From: Streptomyces lincolnensis
GTDB lineage: Bacteria; Actinomycetota; Actinomycetes; Streptomycetales; Streptomycetaceae
Reading direction: 5' to 3'
DNA length: 64,000 nucleotides
Assembly (NCBI RefSeq): GCF_001685355.1
Contig: NZ_CP016438.1
Span: 2,294,001 to 2,358,000, forward strand
This document shows, in pieces, positions 1-8,699 of this stretch. How positions within the stretch are numbered: the first letter of the stretch is position 1; the number at the start of each line of letters is the position of its first letter. Made by a program: the position numbers and the translations under genes. The notes beneath the pieces were generated by a model. That model saw only the letters and a program-made list of their open reading frames with translations. It did no database searches and had not been told where the DNA came from.

Positions 1-834
1 TCAGGTGGGTCCGGGCAGCCGGGCGGTTCAGGAGGTTCCGGAGGCTCGGGGAACGGCGGGAGTCCGGGCGGTGGGGGCGGACGTATCGAGGGACCCTCGT
101 GGCTGCCGCCGGGGCCGAAGTCGCCCAACACCAATGGCGAGATCGACCCGGAGACCGTCTACGACCGGCTCGGTGCGTCCCCGCAGAGCTGCGCCGACAC
201 CGCCGGACTGATCCCGGCGAACCCGTCGTCCGACGAGTGGCGGGTGCTGCGCGGGCTGGCCGAGGCCTGTCAGGCCGTACAGGGCAAGAAGGGCAGCTGG
301 GACACGGCCGCGGCCGACCACGCCGCTCTCCAGGGCCGGCTCACCGGCTGCAAGGCGCGCGCGGCCCACTCCGTGCTCGGCGGAATCCTCCGTTTCCACC
401 AGCGGCATCCCTCCAGCACCGCGCGGTTGACGCCGTCCTCGGCGAACGGGAGTGCCGTCTGCTCCTTCCGGATCGTCTCCGTGGACGTCGGCGGCGACGG
501 CAAGGCCGAGCCGGGCGAGACGATCAAGGTCAAGCTCGGCGGCATCTTCTTCGACAAGGCGGAGCTGCCGGGCGGAGCCAGCGTCCTGACCATCGCCAAG
601 GTCGGTGTCGACCTTCCGGAACTGACCGATCCGAAGGCCGAGCCGCCCGACCAGTGGACCTTCGAGGTGGCCGCCCCAGTAGTGAGCGATTATCCACAGA
701 AGGCCACCGTGCGCCTCGATCACAACGGCGGCTACGCGACGGCGACCCTGGAGAACGCGTTCACCCTCGTCTCCCCCGGCCCCTCGCCGGCCGAGTCGCC
801 GCAGGACACCCCCTCGACCACCGTCTCCCCGTGA
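1..834 (+). CDS. Hypothetical protein, C-terminal part (start lies outside window)
   Basis: The frame is open from the first base, so only the last 277 residues are visible and the true start is missing. The visible part opens with a Gly/Ser-rich low-complexity linker of about 30 residues, continues into a globular region with four cysteines (SCADT, EACQA, GCKAR, VCSF) that could form two disulfides, and then a beta-rich stretch containing DGKAEPGE, a pattern seen in Ig-like surface domains. It ends in a Ser/Pro/Thr tail. The next gene starts at a GTG overlapping this stop (GTGA), so the two are translationally coupled. The linker suggests an extracytoplasmic domain following an unseen N-terminal part. 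I do not recognise the family; the function is unknown. Confidence 0.75.
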   Translation, partial: SGGSGQPGGSGGSGGSGNGGSPGGGGGRIEGPSWLPPGPKSPNTNGEIDPETVYDRLGASPQSCADTAGLIPANPSSDEWRVLRGLAEACQAVQGKKGSWDTAAADHAALQGRLTGCKARAAHSVLGGILRFHQRHPSSTARLTPSSANGSAVCSFRIVSVDVGGDGKAEPGETIKVKLGGIFFDKAELPGGASVLTIAKVGVDLPELTDPKAEPPDQWTFEVAAPVVSDYPQKATVRLDHNGGYATATLENAFTLVSPGPSPAESPQDTPSTTVSP

Positions 835-1856
835 GCGGCGGCACCCCCCTGCGCCACCTCCGTACGGCGGTGACCCGCGCCGGTGCCGCGCTCCGCCGCA
901 CACCGCCACCCGCACCCGACCCGGACCCGGGGCCCACCCCGAGACCCACCCCGACACCACCCCCTCCGCCGCCGCCCGACCCCGAACCTCAGCCCCCGCC
1001 CCCGGAGCCCTCCCCCGTCACCGCCCCCCGATGGCTCGAACTCCTCGGCACCGCGGGCTCGTTCCTCTCCCTCTTCACCGCCGTGCTCTTCTACTTCGGC
1101 TGGGCCAGCACGGACGCCGAGACCCGGGCGCTGGGCCTGCGGGACACCCTCTTCCGGTTCTCCACGGCCGACTATCTGCTGCGCAGTGTGGACGCGCTGT
1201 ATCTCCCCGTCCTCGTGGCGGCGGCCGTCTCGATCGCGGCGACGGCGCTGCACCAGCGGGTCCTGCGCGACCCGGCACGCGCGGCGCCCGCGCTGCGCGT
1301 GCTGCGGCACGCATGGGTGCCGTCGGTGCTCCTCCTGCCGGTCTACTACGTGGCCCGGGACATCCTCGAACTCGTCCTCCCGCTGCTGATCCTGGCCGGC
1401 GTGCTGGTCGGCGCCTACGCGCGCACCCGGACGGATGCCGACGCGACGGCGCCCCGGCCCCGGGGCGCGCGGATCTGGGCCCCGGCCCTGCTGGTCGCCG
1501 TCATCGCGCTGTTCTGGGCCGTGTACGCGTACGCCGGGATCGTCGGCCGGGGCCGCGCCGCCACGACGGCGGCCACGGTCGAGGAGGGTTTCCCGGCCGT
1601 CGTGGTGTTCAGCGAGCGGGACCTGCTGATCCGGGGCGACGGCAGTTGCTTCGCCGTCGTCGACGCGAAGGGCAGCCCCTACCGCTACCGGTACGCCGGG
1701 CTGCGGCTGTTCCATGTCGCCGGTGACCGGCTGTTCCTCGTGCCCCGGCACTGGGCGCCCTGGAAGGGCAGGCTGTACGTCCTGCGGGAACAGGACGAGA
1801 GCCTGCGGGTGGAGTACGTCAGCGGCGCCGCGTACCGCGCGAGCGAGTGCCCCTGA
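831..1856 (+). CDS. Hypothetical multi-pass membrane protein with proline-rich N-terminus
   Basis: The 341-residue product starts at a GTG that overlaps the preceding stop codon, which is why this start is preferred over longer in-frame options. Residues about 25-65 are a Pro/Asp/Glu-rich low-complexity tract, likely cytoplasmic. Four hydrophobic segments follow at roughly 70-92, 122-146, 165-195 and 213-236. The last about 100 residues form a soluble domain rich in Tyr, Arg and Trp with no recognised catalytic motif. Coupling to the upstream gene suggests the two act together, perhaps as an envelope complex. The family is not recognised and no enzymatic role should be inferred. Confidence 0.75.
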   Translation: MSGGTPLRHLRTAVTRAGAALRRTPPPAPDPDPGPTPRPTPTPPPPPPPDPEPQPPPPEPSPVTAPRWLELLGTAGSFLSLFTAVLFYFGWASTDAETRALGLRDTLFRFSTADYLLRSVDALYLPVLVAAAVSIAATALHQRVLRDPARAAPALRVLRHAWVPSVLLLPVYYVARDILELVLPLLILAGVLVGAYARTRTDADATAPRPRGARIWAPALLVAVIALFWAVYAYAGIVGRGRAATTAATVEEGFPAVVVFSERDLLIRGDGSCFAVVDAKGSPYRYRYAGLRLFHVAGDRLFLVPRHWAPWKGRLYVLREQDESLRVEYVSGAAYRASECP

Positions 1857-1862
1857 CCCCGG

Positions 1863-2483
1863 TCACGGCCGCCACAGCGGATGTTCCCGCTCCGCCCACT
1901 CCCGGCTCACCGAGCCGGTGCGCAGGCCGCGGCGGGCCTCCGGGTCCGCGAGGGCCATGCCGATGTGGCCGGCGAGGACGATGCCGAGGGTGAGGGCGAG
2001 CCAGTCGTGGACGAAGGTGGCGCTGGTGCGCCACTGGATGGGCGTGAGGTGGGTGAACCACATCAGCAGGCCCGTGCCGAGCATGACGAGGGTCGCGCCG
2101 GCGATCCAGGCCGCGTAGACCTTCTGGCCTGCGTTGAATTTGGCCGCGGGGCGGGACGCGCGGCGCTTGTCGCGGTGCAGGGCCGCGCGCAGCCAGACGC
2201 GGTCGTGCGGGCCGAAGCGGTTCAGGCGGCCGAGGTCGGCACGGAAGGCGCGGGAGACCAGGCCCGCCAGGACCGGCACCGGCAGGGCGAGGCCGGACCA
2301 CTCGTGGACGCGGACCACCAGCTCCCGGCGGCCCACGAGTTCGGCGAGCTGGGGGAGGTACAGGCAGGCCGCCGTCAGCACGCACACGCCCATCAGCGCG
2401 GCGGTCGTGCGGTGCACCCACCGCTGGGAGCGGCCGAAGCGGCGGACCCGCGCGGCCGCGGGGGCGTCAAGTCGTAGGCTCAT
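1863..2483 (-). CDS. Cytochrome b561-type membrane subunit
   Basis: This 206-residue protein has about four or five membrane segments and several histidines placed in or next to them (RWVHRT near the N-terminus, RVHEWSG, FVHDWLALTLG, AGHIGMAL). That arrangement is characteristic of di-haem cytochrome b561 or formate-dehydrogenase gamma-type anchors. Its ATG lies 17 bases inside the end of the upstream oxidoreductase gene, so the two are translationally coupled. The likely job is to pass electrons between the quinone pool and the Moco domain of the partner. A similar arrangement is known for MsrP/MsrQ, but this protein is not clearly MsrQ. The haem ligands are inferred, not proven. Confidence 0.8.
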   Translation of the reverse strand: MSLRLDAPAAARVRRFGRSQRWVHRTTAALMGVCVLTAACLYLPQLAELVGRRELVVRVHEWSGLALPVPVLAGLVSRAFRADLGRLNRFGPHDRVWLRAALHRDKRRASRPAAKFNAGQKVYAAWIAGATLVMLGTGLLMWFTHLTPIQWRTSATFVHDWLALTLGIVLAGHIGMALADPEARRGLRTGSVSREWAEREHPLWRP

Positions 2484-3219
2484 CGTCGCGTCCGTTCGAC
2501 CGGCCGACCCAGGCGTCGACGTCGTAGCCCCGTTCCTCCCAGTAGCCCGGCTCCACGTCCTCGGTGACGGTGATGCCGGAGAGCCACTTGGCGGACTTGT
2601 AGAAGTACATGGGCGCCACGTAGAGGCGGACCGGGCCGCCGTGGGAGTGGCCGAGGTCCTTGTCCTGCATGCGCAGGGCGACCAGGACGTCCGCGCGGCG
2701 GGCCTGTTCGAGGGTGAGGCTCTCGGAGTACGCGCCGTCGAAGCAGGTGAAGCGGACGGCGCCCGCCGTGGCCCGCACGCCGGCGGCGTCCAGCAGCCGG
2801 GACAGCCGTACGCCTTCGAAGGGGGTGTCGGGGACCCGCCAGCCGGTGACGCACTGGACGTCCTTGACCATCCGGGTCTGGGGCATCGCCCGCAGGTCGG
2901 CCAGGGTGTACTCCGCGGGGCGCGCGACCAGGCCGTCGACCTTGAGGCGGTAGTTCCCGGCGTTCTTGCGCGGGACGGAGGACGTCACCGAGTAGTAGCG
3001 GAAGCCGCCGCCGTTCGGGAGCAGGCCGGTCAGGCCGGTGGGGTCCTTGTCGGCCGCGCCGCCGAGGAAGGATTCCAGACCGCGTTGCAGGGTGGGCGCG
3101 GCGACCACGCCGAGCGCGCCCAGGCCGAGGGTGCCGAGGAGGACACGGCGGCCGATGGGCGCGCCGCGTTCCTGCGCCGGTGCCGGCCCGCCGGGCTCCT
3201 CGGGGGGTTCCAGGTTCAC
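2467..3219 (-). CDS. Molybdopterin-dependent oxidoreductase (sulfite oxidase/YedY fold), Tat-exported
   Basis: The 250-residue product is a sulfite-oxidase-fold molybdoenzyme. Cys123, in DVQCVTGW, matches the conserved molybdenum-ligating cysteine of the family. Residues 24-40 carry a twin-arginine signal (GRRVLLGTLG followed by a hydrophobic run), as expected for folded export with cofactor. I chose the GTG at 3219 because a GAGG ribosome-binding site sits five bases upstream; a longer GTG start at 3297 has no such support. It overlaps the cytochrome b gene, so the pair probably forms a membrane-bound reductase or oxidase acting outside the membrane. The substrate is unknown; methionine sulfoxide and sulfite are the family precedents. 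Confidence 0.85.
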   Translation of the reverse strand: MNLEPPEEPGGPAPAQERGAPIGRRVLLGTLGLGALGVVAAPTLQRGLESFLGGAADKDPTGLTGLLPNGGGFRYYSVTSSVPRKNAGNYRLKVDGLVARPAEYTLADLRAMPQTRMVKDVQCVTGWRVPDTPFEGVRLSRLLDAAGVRATAGAVRFTCFDGAYSESLTLEQARRADVLVALRMQDKDLGHSHGGPVRLYVAPMYFYKSAKWLSGITVTEDVEPGYWEERGYDVDAWVGRSNGRDDEPTT

Positions 3220-3312
3220 GTCCTCATTCGAACACCCGCGACCCCGGCGGGGCCAGGAGTCGCGGGTGCCCGTCAGATTTCCGTAACCACTTCTCACGGG
3301 GCTCTCATCCGG

Positions 3313-4854
3313 TCACGACGCCCGCTCCGCCGCCCTGTCCAGCTGGAACGCCTCGTTGCCGAGCCCGATCCGGGCGTGCGCCTGCGGCCTGCGGGCGCGC
3401 AGGATCAGCCCCTGGGCGAGGCCGACCAGCAGGGCGAGCCCGATGATGCCGGGCAGGATCCAGCTCAGTGAGGAGTCGGGGCCCGCGCCCACCAGGACGT
3501 CGAAGTCCTTCACCGTGTAGACGGCGATGACCAGCAGGGCGATGCCCGCGAGGGCCGAGGTGACCAGCCGCCAGGCCTGCGCGCCGGCCGCGCCGCGCCG
3601 GACGAAGAACACCACCACGGAGGCGGAGGCCGCCGCCATCAGCAGGATCACGCCGAGGGCGCCGATGTTGCCGAACCAGGTGAACAGGTGCAGGACCGGT
3701 TCGGTCGGGTCGCCGGCGGGCTTGTCGTCGGCGATCGCGAAGGCGGCCACGACCAGCACGGCCACGGTGGTCTGGAGCAGCGAGCCGGTGCCGGGCGCGC
3801 CGCTGGTGCCGGTGGTCCGGCCGAAGGCGGCGGGCAGCAGGCCCTCGCGGCCCATGGCGAAGGCGTACCGGGCGACGACGTTGTGGAAGCTGAGCAGGGC
3901 GGCGAACATGCCGGTCACGAACAGGATGTGCAGGACGTCGGTGAAGGTGGCGCCGAGGCGGGACTCGGTGAGGGAGAACAGCAGTCCGGCGCTCTGCTCC
4001 TGCGACTGGCCGACGATCGCGGACGGGCCCGCGGCGACGGTCAGGGCCCAGCTGCTGAGCGCGAAGAAGACGGCCACCCCGCCGACCGCGAGGAACATCA
4101 CGCGGGGCACCAGGATGTGCGGGCGGCTGGTCTCCTCGGCGTACACGGGCGCCTGCTCGAAGCCGAGGAAGGCGGCGATGCAGAAGCACAGGGCGGTGCC
4201 GACGCCGGCGCCGCTGAGGGTGTCCGGGTTGAAGGCGTGCAGCGACAGCCCTTCCTTGGCGGGGTCGGCGACGGCCGCGATGTCGAAGATGACGACCAGG
4301 GCCACCTCGATGATCAGCAGGACGCCGAGCACGCGCGCGTTGACGTCGATCTTCAGCCAGCCCAGCGCGCCGACGACCAGGGCCGCCACGATCGCCGGGA
4401 TCCACCAGGCCACCGACACCTCGGCGTAGGTGGCGAACAGGCCGGAGACCTCGAAGCCGAAGATGCCGTAGATGCCGACCTGGAGGGCGTTGTAGGCGAC
4501 GAGGGCGACCATCGCGGCGCTCGCTCCGGCGGTGCCGCCGAGGCCGCGGGAGATGTAGGCGTAGAAGGCGCCGGCGTTGTGGACGTGCCGGCTCATCTCG
4601 GCGTAGCCGATGCCGAACAGGACGAGGACCACGCCGAGGACGACGAAGAGCAGGGGCTGTCCGACGATGCCCATCACCGCGAATGTAGTGGGCATGACAC
4701 CCGCGACGACCATGAGGGGCGCGGTCGCCGCGAGCACGGAGAGCAGCAGGCCGCCGGTGCCCAGGCGGTCGGCGCGCAGGGCCCGCTCCTGCCCCTTGAA
4801 GGTGCTGATGCCGTCGGCGGCGGCTCTGGTGGGGCTCGAACTGTCCGTTGTCAC
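3313..4854 (-). CDS. APC-family amino acid/polyamine permease
   Basis: This 513-residue protein has about twelve hydrophobic segments. It carries the APC-family signature of an acidic pair followed by a basic/proline stretch (YAEETSRPHILVPR) after the sixth membrane segment, and a glycine-rich first helix. It should be a secondary active transporter of amino acids or amines in the cytoplasmic membrane. The start is only 35 bases after the stop of the upstream TPR-like gene, so the two probably form one transcript. Nothing in the sequence identifies the substrate, and no amino acid catabolic enzyme is adjacent. A small Arg/Gln/Ala-rich cytoplasmic tail ends the protein. Confidence 0.9.
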   Translation of the reverse strand: MTTDSSSPTRAAADGISTFKGQERALRADRLGTGGLLLSVLAATAPLMVVAGVMPTTFAVMGIVGQPLLFVVLGVVLVLFGIGYAEMSRHVHNAGAFYAYISRGLGGTAGASAAMVALVAYNALQVGIYGIFGFEVSGLFATYAEVSVAWWIPAIVAALVVGALGWLKIDVNARVLGVLLIIEVALVVIFDIAAVADPAKEGLSLHAFNPDTLSGAGVGTALCFCIAAFLGFEQAPVYAEETSRPHILVPRVMFLAVGGVAVFFALSSWALTVAAGPSAIVGQSQEQSAGLLFSLTESRLGATFTDVLHILFVTGMFAALLSFHNVVARYAFAMGREGLLPAAFGRTTGTSGAPGTGSLLQTTVAVLVVAAFAIADDKPAGDPTEPVLHLFTWFGNIGALGVILLMAAASASVVVFFVRRGAAGAQAWRLVTSALAGIALLVIAVYTVKDFDVLVGAGPDSSLSWILPGIIGLALLVGLAQGLILRARRPQAHARIGLGNEAFQLDRAAERAS

Positions 4855-4889
4855 GGGGAGACCGTCCTTATGGGTTCACGAAGGGGGCG

Positions 4890-5843
4890 TTACGCCGTGC
4901 CGAGCGCGCTGTCGCGTGCGGCACGGAAGGCGGAGTACGGATCGCGGTCCGGGTACGACCAGGGCGCCGGGGTGGCGTGCTCGCCGATGCGGTGGAAGAG
5001 GGCGGCGGCCTCGGCGCCGCGGCCCTCGCAGACCTTGGCGTGGGCGAGGAAGTTGAGGTCGACGAGGCGGCGCGGGTGGCCCTCGTGCTCCCACTCCAGC
5101 CACCAGTCGAAGGCGGCCTTCATCACCTGCCGTGCCCGGCGCCCGACCCAGTGGCCGGAGGCGGCGGGGTCGCCCGGTTCGTGTCCGGCGGCGGCGAGCA
5201 CGCGGTAGCGCTCGGCGTGCGCGACGACCGGGAGGATCGCCAGCGGGGAGTCGGCGGGGGCCTGCTCGGCGGCCCAGTTCGCGAAGTCGTAGACCTCGTG
5301 CAACGGGTCCGGACCGGCCTCGGCGCGGGTCTCGGCGAGGCGGGCGACGATCAGGTGGTGGGCGTGGTGGTGGTCGGCGTACCGCGCCCGGACCTCGCCG
5401 AACAGGCGCAGGACCTCCTCCCCGGTGGCCCCGGCGTGCTCCAGCATCAGCAGGCCGAGCCAGGGGGTGGGGTCGGCGGGCGCGAGGGCGGCGGCGGCCC
5501 GGCAGGCCTCGCGGGCCCGGTCCGGCTTGCCCTTGCCACGCAGGACGCGCCGCACCTCGGCGAGGGCGAGGAGGACGGCGGCGTCGCCGGAGTCGGGCTC
5601 GACGCCCAACCAGTCCTGGGCCCACGCGGCGCAGTAGGGCTCCAGGGCGAGGACCGCGACGCGATGCCCGCGGCGGTCCCAGTCGTCCCCGGTCTGGGCG
5701 AGCAGACCGCGGGCCGCCTGCCATCGGCCCTGGGCCAACGCGGCGCGTGCGGCGAGGAGTTCGGTGTCGTCGAGAGCGGCGTCGAGAGCCTGGGCGGCGG
5801 CGCGTCTTCGACTGCGCCCAAGAGGTGGCGGGGGTGGGGACAC
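4890..5843 (-). CDS. Hypothetical alpha-helical repeat protein (TPR-like)
   Basis: The 317-residue product is predominantly Ala/Leu/Arg-rich and reads as consecutive helical pairs resembling degenerate tetratricopeptide repeats, with recurring patterns such as ALAQGRWQAARGLL and RAREACRAAAALAP. Tryptophans are frequent in the C-terminal half (DWWLEWEHEG). No signal peptide, membrane segment or catalytic motif is seen, so a cytosolic scaffold-like protein is likely. The GTG at 5843 was chosen because GAGGAAG lies about ten bases upstream. It is the first gene of a probable operon with the APC permease. Homologues seem common in Streptomyces, but I cannot assign a role. Confidence 0.75.
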   Translation of the reverse strand: MSPPPPPLGRSRRRAAAQALDAALDDTELLAARAALAQGRWQAARGLLAQTGDDWDRRGHRVAVLALEPYCAAWAQDWLGVEPDSGDAAVLLALAEVRRVLRGKGKPDRAREACRAAAALAPADPTPWLGLLMLEHAGATGEEVLRLFGEVRARYADHHHAHHLIVARLAETRAEAGPDPLHEVYDFANWAAEQAPADSPLAILPVVAHAERYRVLAAAGHEPGDPAASGHWVGRRARQVMKAAFDWWLEWEHEGHPRRLVDLNFLAHAKVCEGRGAEAAALFHRIGEHATPAPWSYPDRDPYSAFRAARDSALGTA

Positions 5844-6234
5844 CGCGGGGACTTCCTCACGCGACGCGGGTCGTCGTCGGTCGGGGCCGGCCTCACGGCC
5901 GGGCTGCTGGTCTGGACATATGAAGGGGTGCCGGACGCCATGGTCTGGACTTTTCTGTCGGCCATCGGCTGATCACGGACAGCCAATCCCCAGCCAATGC
6001 TTTCCGTCAAGGCCCACCCGGGCGTTACACGCGTCAACTCCCTTGTTCCACACGGCACTTGCGTCACACCCCGGAGGGCCCGATTCCGGTTCCCGGGCCG
6101 CCCCTGTGGCGTACGCCATGGCGTTACCTGCCCCCGCCCCCCACCATGACGGGACGGACACCCCGGGCCCCGAGCCGCTACAGTCGGCCTCTCCGCACCC
6201 CGCAGCCCGGCCGGACGATCTTGAGGTACGCAGC
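5844..6234. other. Divergent intergenic region (391 bases) with a direct repeat
   Basis: The region lies between two divergently transcribed genes and must hold both promoters. No convincing small gene was found. The ten-base sequence TGGTCTGGAC occurs at 5908-5917 and again at 5941-5950, 33 bases apart (about three helical turns), which could be a pair of binding sites on the side of the TPR-like gene. A short GC-rich inverted repeat (GGCCGG/GGCC) lies just beside the first copy. No clear -35/-10 pair stands out. Confidence 0.5.
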
Positions 6235-7128
6235 GTGTCGGTTCTGGTTCTTGTTCTCGCCGTGAGCGCGGCCTGCTGCCTGGGCTTCGGCTTCGTGCTC
6301 CAGCAGAACGCGGCCCGGCAGGCACCCCTGAGCGACTTCCTCTCCCCCCGGCTGCTCCTGGACCTGATGAAGGTCCGCCGCTGGCTCGCCGGCATCGGAC
6401 TGATGGCGGCCGGTATGGCCCTCGGCGCGATCGCGCTGGGCCAGGGCGAGATCTCCCTGGTGGAACCGCTCCTCGCCACGAACCTGGTCTTCGCCCTCGC
6501 CCTCTCCCGCAAGCAGACCGGGCAGCCGCTGGGCCGTCAGGGCTGGGCGGGCCTGCTGCTGCTCGCGGGCGGGGTGACCGCGTTCATCGTGGCGGGCCGG
6601 CCGCACGGCGGCACCGCGCTCACCGACCCGTTCCGCCACTGGCTGATCATCGGCACCATGCTCGGCCTCGCCCTGCTGCTCACGGCCTGCGCCAAGCGCT
6701 CCCGGCTGAGCTCGGGACCGGTCCTGCTGGCCGTGGCCGCGGGCCTCGTCTACGGCGTCCAGGACGCCCTCACCCGGGTGAGCGGCCAGCGCTTCGCCGA
6801 GGGCGGCCTGCTGGAGCTGCTCACCGGCTGGCAGCCGTACGCCGTGCTGGTGCTCGGTGTCACCGGCCTGATCCTGGTCCAGAGCGCCTTCGAGACCGCG
6901 CCCCTGCGCATGTCCCTCCCGGCACTGACCGCGGCCCAGCCGCTGGCCGGCATCCTCTGCGGCGTCGGCTTCCTGGGCGACCAGTTGCGCACCGACCCGG
7001 GCGCGCTGGCCTGGGAGGCCGCCGGACTCACGGGGATCGTGGTCGGCATCGTGCTGCTGGGCATGCACCCGGCGATGCCGTGCGGCGTGACGCGTCCGGA
7101 GCCGGTGCGGGACCTCCAGCCGCACTGA
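6235..7128 (+). CDS. DMT/EamA-like transporter
   Basis: This 297-residue protein has nine or ten hydrophobic segments and the two-fold internal symmetry of the drug/metabolite transporter superfamily (the repeated SLVEPLLATNLVFALAL and SLPALTAAQPLAGILCG motifs are typical of the end of helix 3/8 in this group). It opens with a hydrophobic segment and a pair of cysteines. The GTG at 6235 was chosen because TTGAGG lies about nine bases upstream and all longer frames lack sensible N-termini. It stands alone, divergent from the TPR-like gene and followed by the NUDIX gene after 52 bases. The substrate cannot be read from the sequence. Confidence 0.85.
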   Translation: MSVLVLVLAVSAACCLGFGFVLQQNAARQAPLSDFLSPRLLLDLMKVRRWLAGIGLMAAGMALGAIALGQGEISLVEPLLATNLVFALALSRKQTGQPLGRQGWAGLLLLAGGVTAFIVAGRPHGGTALTDPFRHWLIIGTMLGLALLLTACAKRSRLSSGPVLLAVAAGLVYGVQDALTRVSGQRFAEGGLLELLTGWQPYAVLVLGVTGLILVQSAFETAPLRMSLPALTAAQPLAGILCGVGFLGDQLRTDPGALAWEAAGLTGIVVGIVLLGMHPAMPCGVTRPEPVRDLQPH

Positions 7129-7180
7129 CGCCCCCGGGGCGGCCGGGTACCGAGGGAGCCCCGGCTGCTTGGATGGACGT

Positions 7181-7705
7181 ATGAGCGCTGCTGACGAGAT
7201 CCTCGACATCGTCGACGAGCACGACCGGGTGATCGGCCGGTCCCCCCGCGGCGAGGCCTACGCCCGGGGCCTGCGCCACCGCTGCGTCTTCATCCGGGCC
7301 AGGGACGCACAGGGCCGGCTCTTCGTCCACCGCCGCACCCCGACCAAGCTGGTCTTCCCCTCCCTGTACGACATGTTCGTCGGCGGGGTCGTCGGCGCCG
7401 GCGAGTCCTACGACGACGCCGCCCTGCGCGAGGCCGAGGAGGAGCTGGGGGTGAGCGGACTGCCCCGCCCCGAGTTCCTGTTCAAGTTCCTCTACGACGA
7501 CGGCGCCGGCCGGACCTGGTGGTCGGCGGTCCACGAGGTCCGCTGCGAGCTCCCGGTCAGCCCCCAGGCCGAGGAGGTGGCCTGGCACGCGTTCCTGACC
7601 GACGACGAGGTGGAGGCGCACCTGAGGGACTGGCAGTGGGTGCCGGACGGACTCGCGGCGTACGAGCGGCTGAAGGCCTACCGGTCCGGCCTGTCCGGCG
7701 CCTGA
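7181..7705 (+). CDS. NUDIX hydrolase, YfcD-like
   Basis: The 174-residue protein carries a complete Nudix box: Gly69, Glu75, then Arg83-Glu84 and Glu86-Glu88 with Gly90, fitting GX5EX7REUXEEXGU. The N-terminus (DIVDEHDRVIG followed by GLRHRCVFI) resembles E. coli YfcD and the isopentenyl-diphosphate isomerase branch of the fold, though the IPP isomerase active-site cysteine/glutamate pattern is not complete. It should cleave a nucleoside-diphosphate-linked substrate with Mg2+ in the cytosol. The ATG at 7181 is preferred over one four codons earlier because it matches the family N-terminus. The gene may be transcribed alone or together with the DUF202 genes 51 bases downstream. Confidence 0.88.
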   Translation: MSAADEILDIVDEHDRVIGRSPRGEAYARGLRHRCVFIRARDAQGRLFVHRRTPTKLVFPSLYDMFVGGVVGAGESYDDAALREAEEELGVSGLPRPEFLFKFLYDDGAGRTWWSAVHEVRCELPVSPQAEEVAWHAFLTDDEVEAHLRDWQWVPDGLAAYERLKAYRSGLSGA

Positions 7706-7756
7706 GCACGGGCCGCCGGATGCCCCCGCGGGAACCGTCCGGATAGGGTCCTGCGC

Positions 7757-8149
7757 GTGATCGAATTCGCACGGAACGTCCGGCTGTGGTTCGCGCCCCA
7801 GGAGATCCGGGAGGAGGGCGGCACCCCCGACTACCGCTTCTCGCTGGCCAACGAACGCACCTTCCTGGCCTGGCTGCGCACCGCGCTCGCGCTGATCGGC
7901 GGCGGTTTCGCCGTCGACCAGTTCCTGCCGGACCTGCGCTGGGCCTGGCGCGTCGGACTCGCCCTCGCGCTGCTCGGGGCGGGCGTGCTGTGCTCGCTCA
8001 GAGCGGTCAACCACTGGGTGCGCTGCGAGCGGGCGATGCGCCGGGGCGAGGACCTGCCGGTGTCACGCTTCCCGGCGCTGCTGAGCCTGGCGGTCGCGGT
8101 GGTGGCCGTCGCGATGGTCGTGGTGGTCCTCGTCGGGTGGGAGGGATGA
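7757..8149 (+). CDS. DUF202 (YidH-family) membrane protein
   Basis: This 130-residue protein matches the DUF202 pattern: an N-terminal cytoplasmic stretch ending in NERTFLAWLRTALALIGGG, followed by membrane segments at about 40-60, 67-85 and 106-126. The ERT-LAW-RT signature is the family hallmark. It begins with GTG. Its stop codon overlaps the ATG of a second, shorter DUF202 protein, so the two likely form a heteromeric membrane complex. The biochemical role of DUF202 is not established; in E. coli yidH and yidG form a comparable pair. Confidence 0.88.
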   Translation: MIEFARNVRLWFAPQEIREEGGTPDYRFSLANERTFLAWLRTALALIGGGFAVDQFLPDLRWAWRVGLALALLGAGVLCSLRAVNHWVRCERAMRRGEDLPVSRFPALLSLAVAVVAVAMVVVVLVGWEG

Positions 8150-8469
8150 GCCCCCGAGCCGCCGAGGACCGCGATCCCGGACTCCAGCCCGAACGGACCC
8201 GGCTCGCCTGGCGCCGTACGACGCTGGCCAGCACCGTGGCCGCCCTGCTCGCCGTGAAGACCGCGCTGCACGGCGGGGTCTCCCCCGTCCGTGTCGCCGT
8301 CTGCGCGGTGAGCTGCGGGCTGTGGCTGGCCTTCCTGCTCGTCGCCCACCGCCGGATCCGCACCCTGGCGACCACGAGCCGCCCTCCGGCGCTGGCCCCG
8401 GCGCACGCGACGGCCGGCGCGCTGCTCACGGTGGCCCTGGCCGTGTGCGCGGTGGCGCTCGTCCTCTGA
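8146..8469 (+). CDS. Second DUF202 membrane protein
   Basis: The 107-residue product starts at an ATG overlapping the previous stop codon (ATGA). It contains the family signature ERTRLAWRRTTLA near residue 17, then three hydrophobic segments at about 27-45, 50-66 and 84-106. It is the YidG-like partner of the upstream YidH-like protein, and overlap of the genes supports fixed stoichiometry. No charged catalytic residues occur within the membrane parts, so a structural or transport-modulating role is more likely than an enzyme. The function is unknown in any organism as far as I know. Confidence 0.85.
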   Translation: MSPRAAEDRDPGLQPERTRLAWRRTTLASTVAALLAVKTALHGGVSPVRVAVCAVSCGLWLAFLLVAHRRIRTLATTSRPPALAPAHATAGALLTVALAVCAVALVL

Positions 8470-8699
8470 GCCGAGCGGTCGCGGGGCGATACGGCACACT
8501 CCCCGGATGCACGAGCTTGAACGGTTCTTGGTGGGCGAGCCGCGCCGTGCCGTCCTACGGTCGGTAGGTGACGGCCTGGTTCCCCGTGGCACAGGCCCTC
8601 AGGGACGTCCGGCCGCCACGCAGGCCGAATAGTCGGATATGTACCGTTCGCGTGGCAGCCTGTCCGACGTCATCACCCGCACCTCCGAAGGCGAGCGCC

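Noticed and set aside
8600..8699. Zur or nickel-regulator box before the His-rich gene
   Set aside because: Only a weak CCGA/TCGG pair was found; no match to the recalled Zur or Nur consensus.
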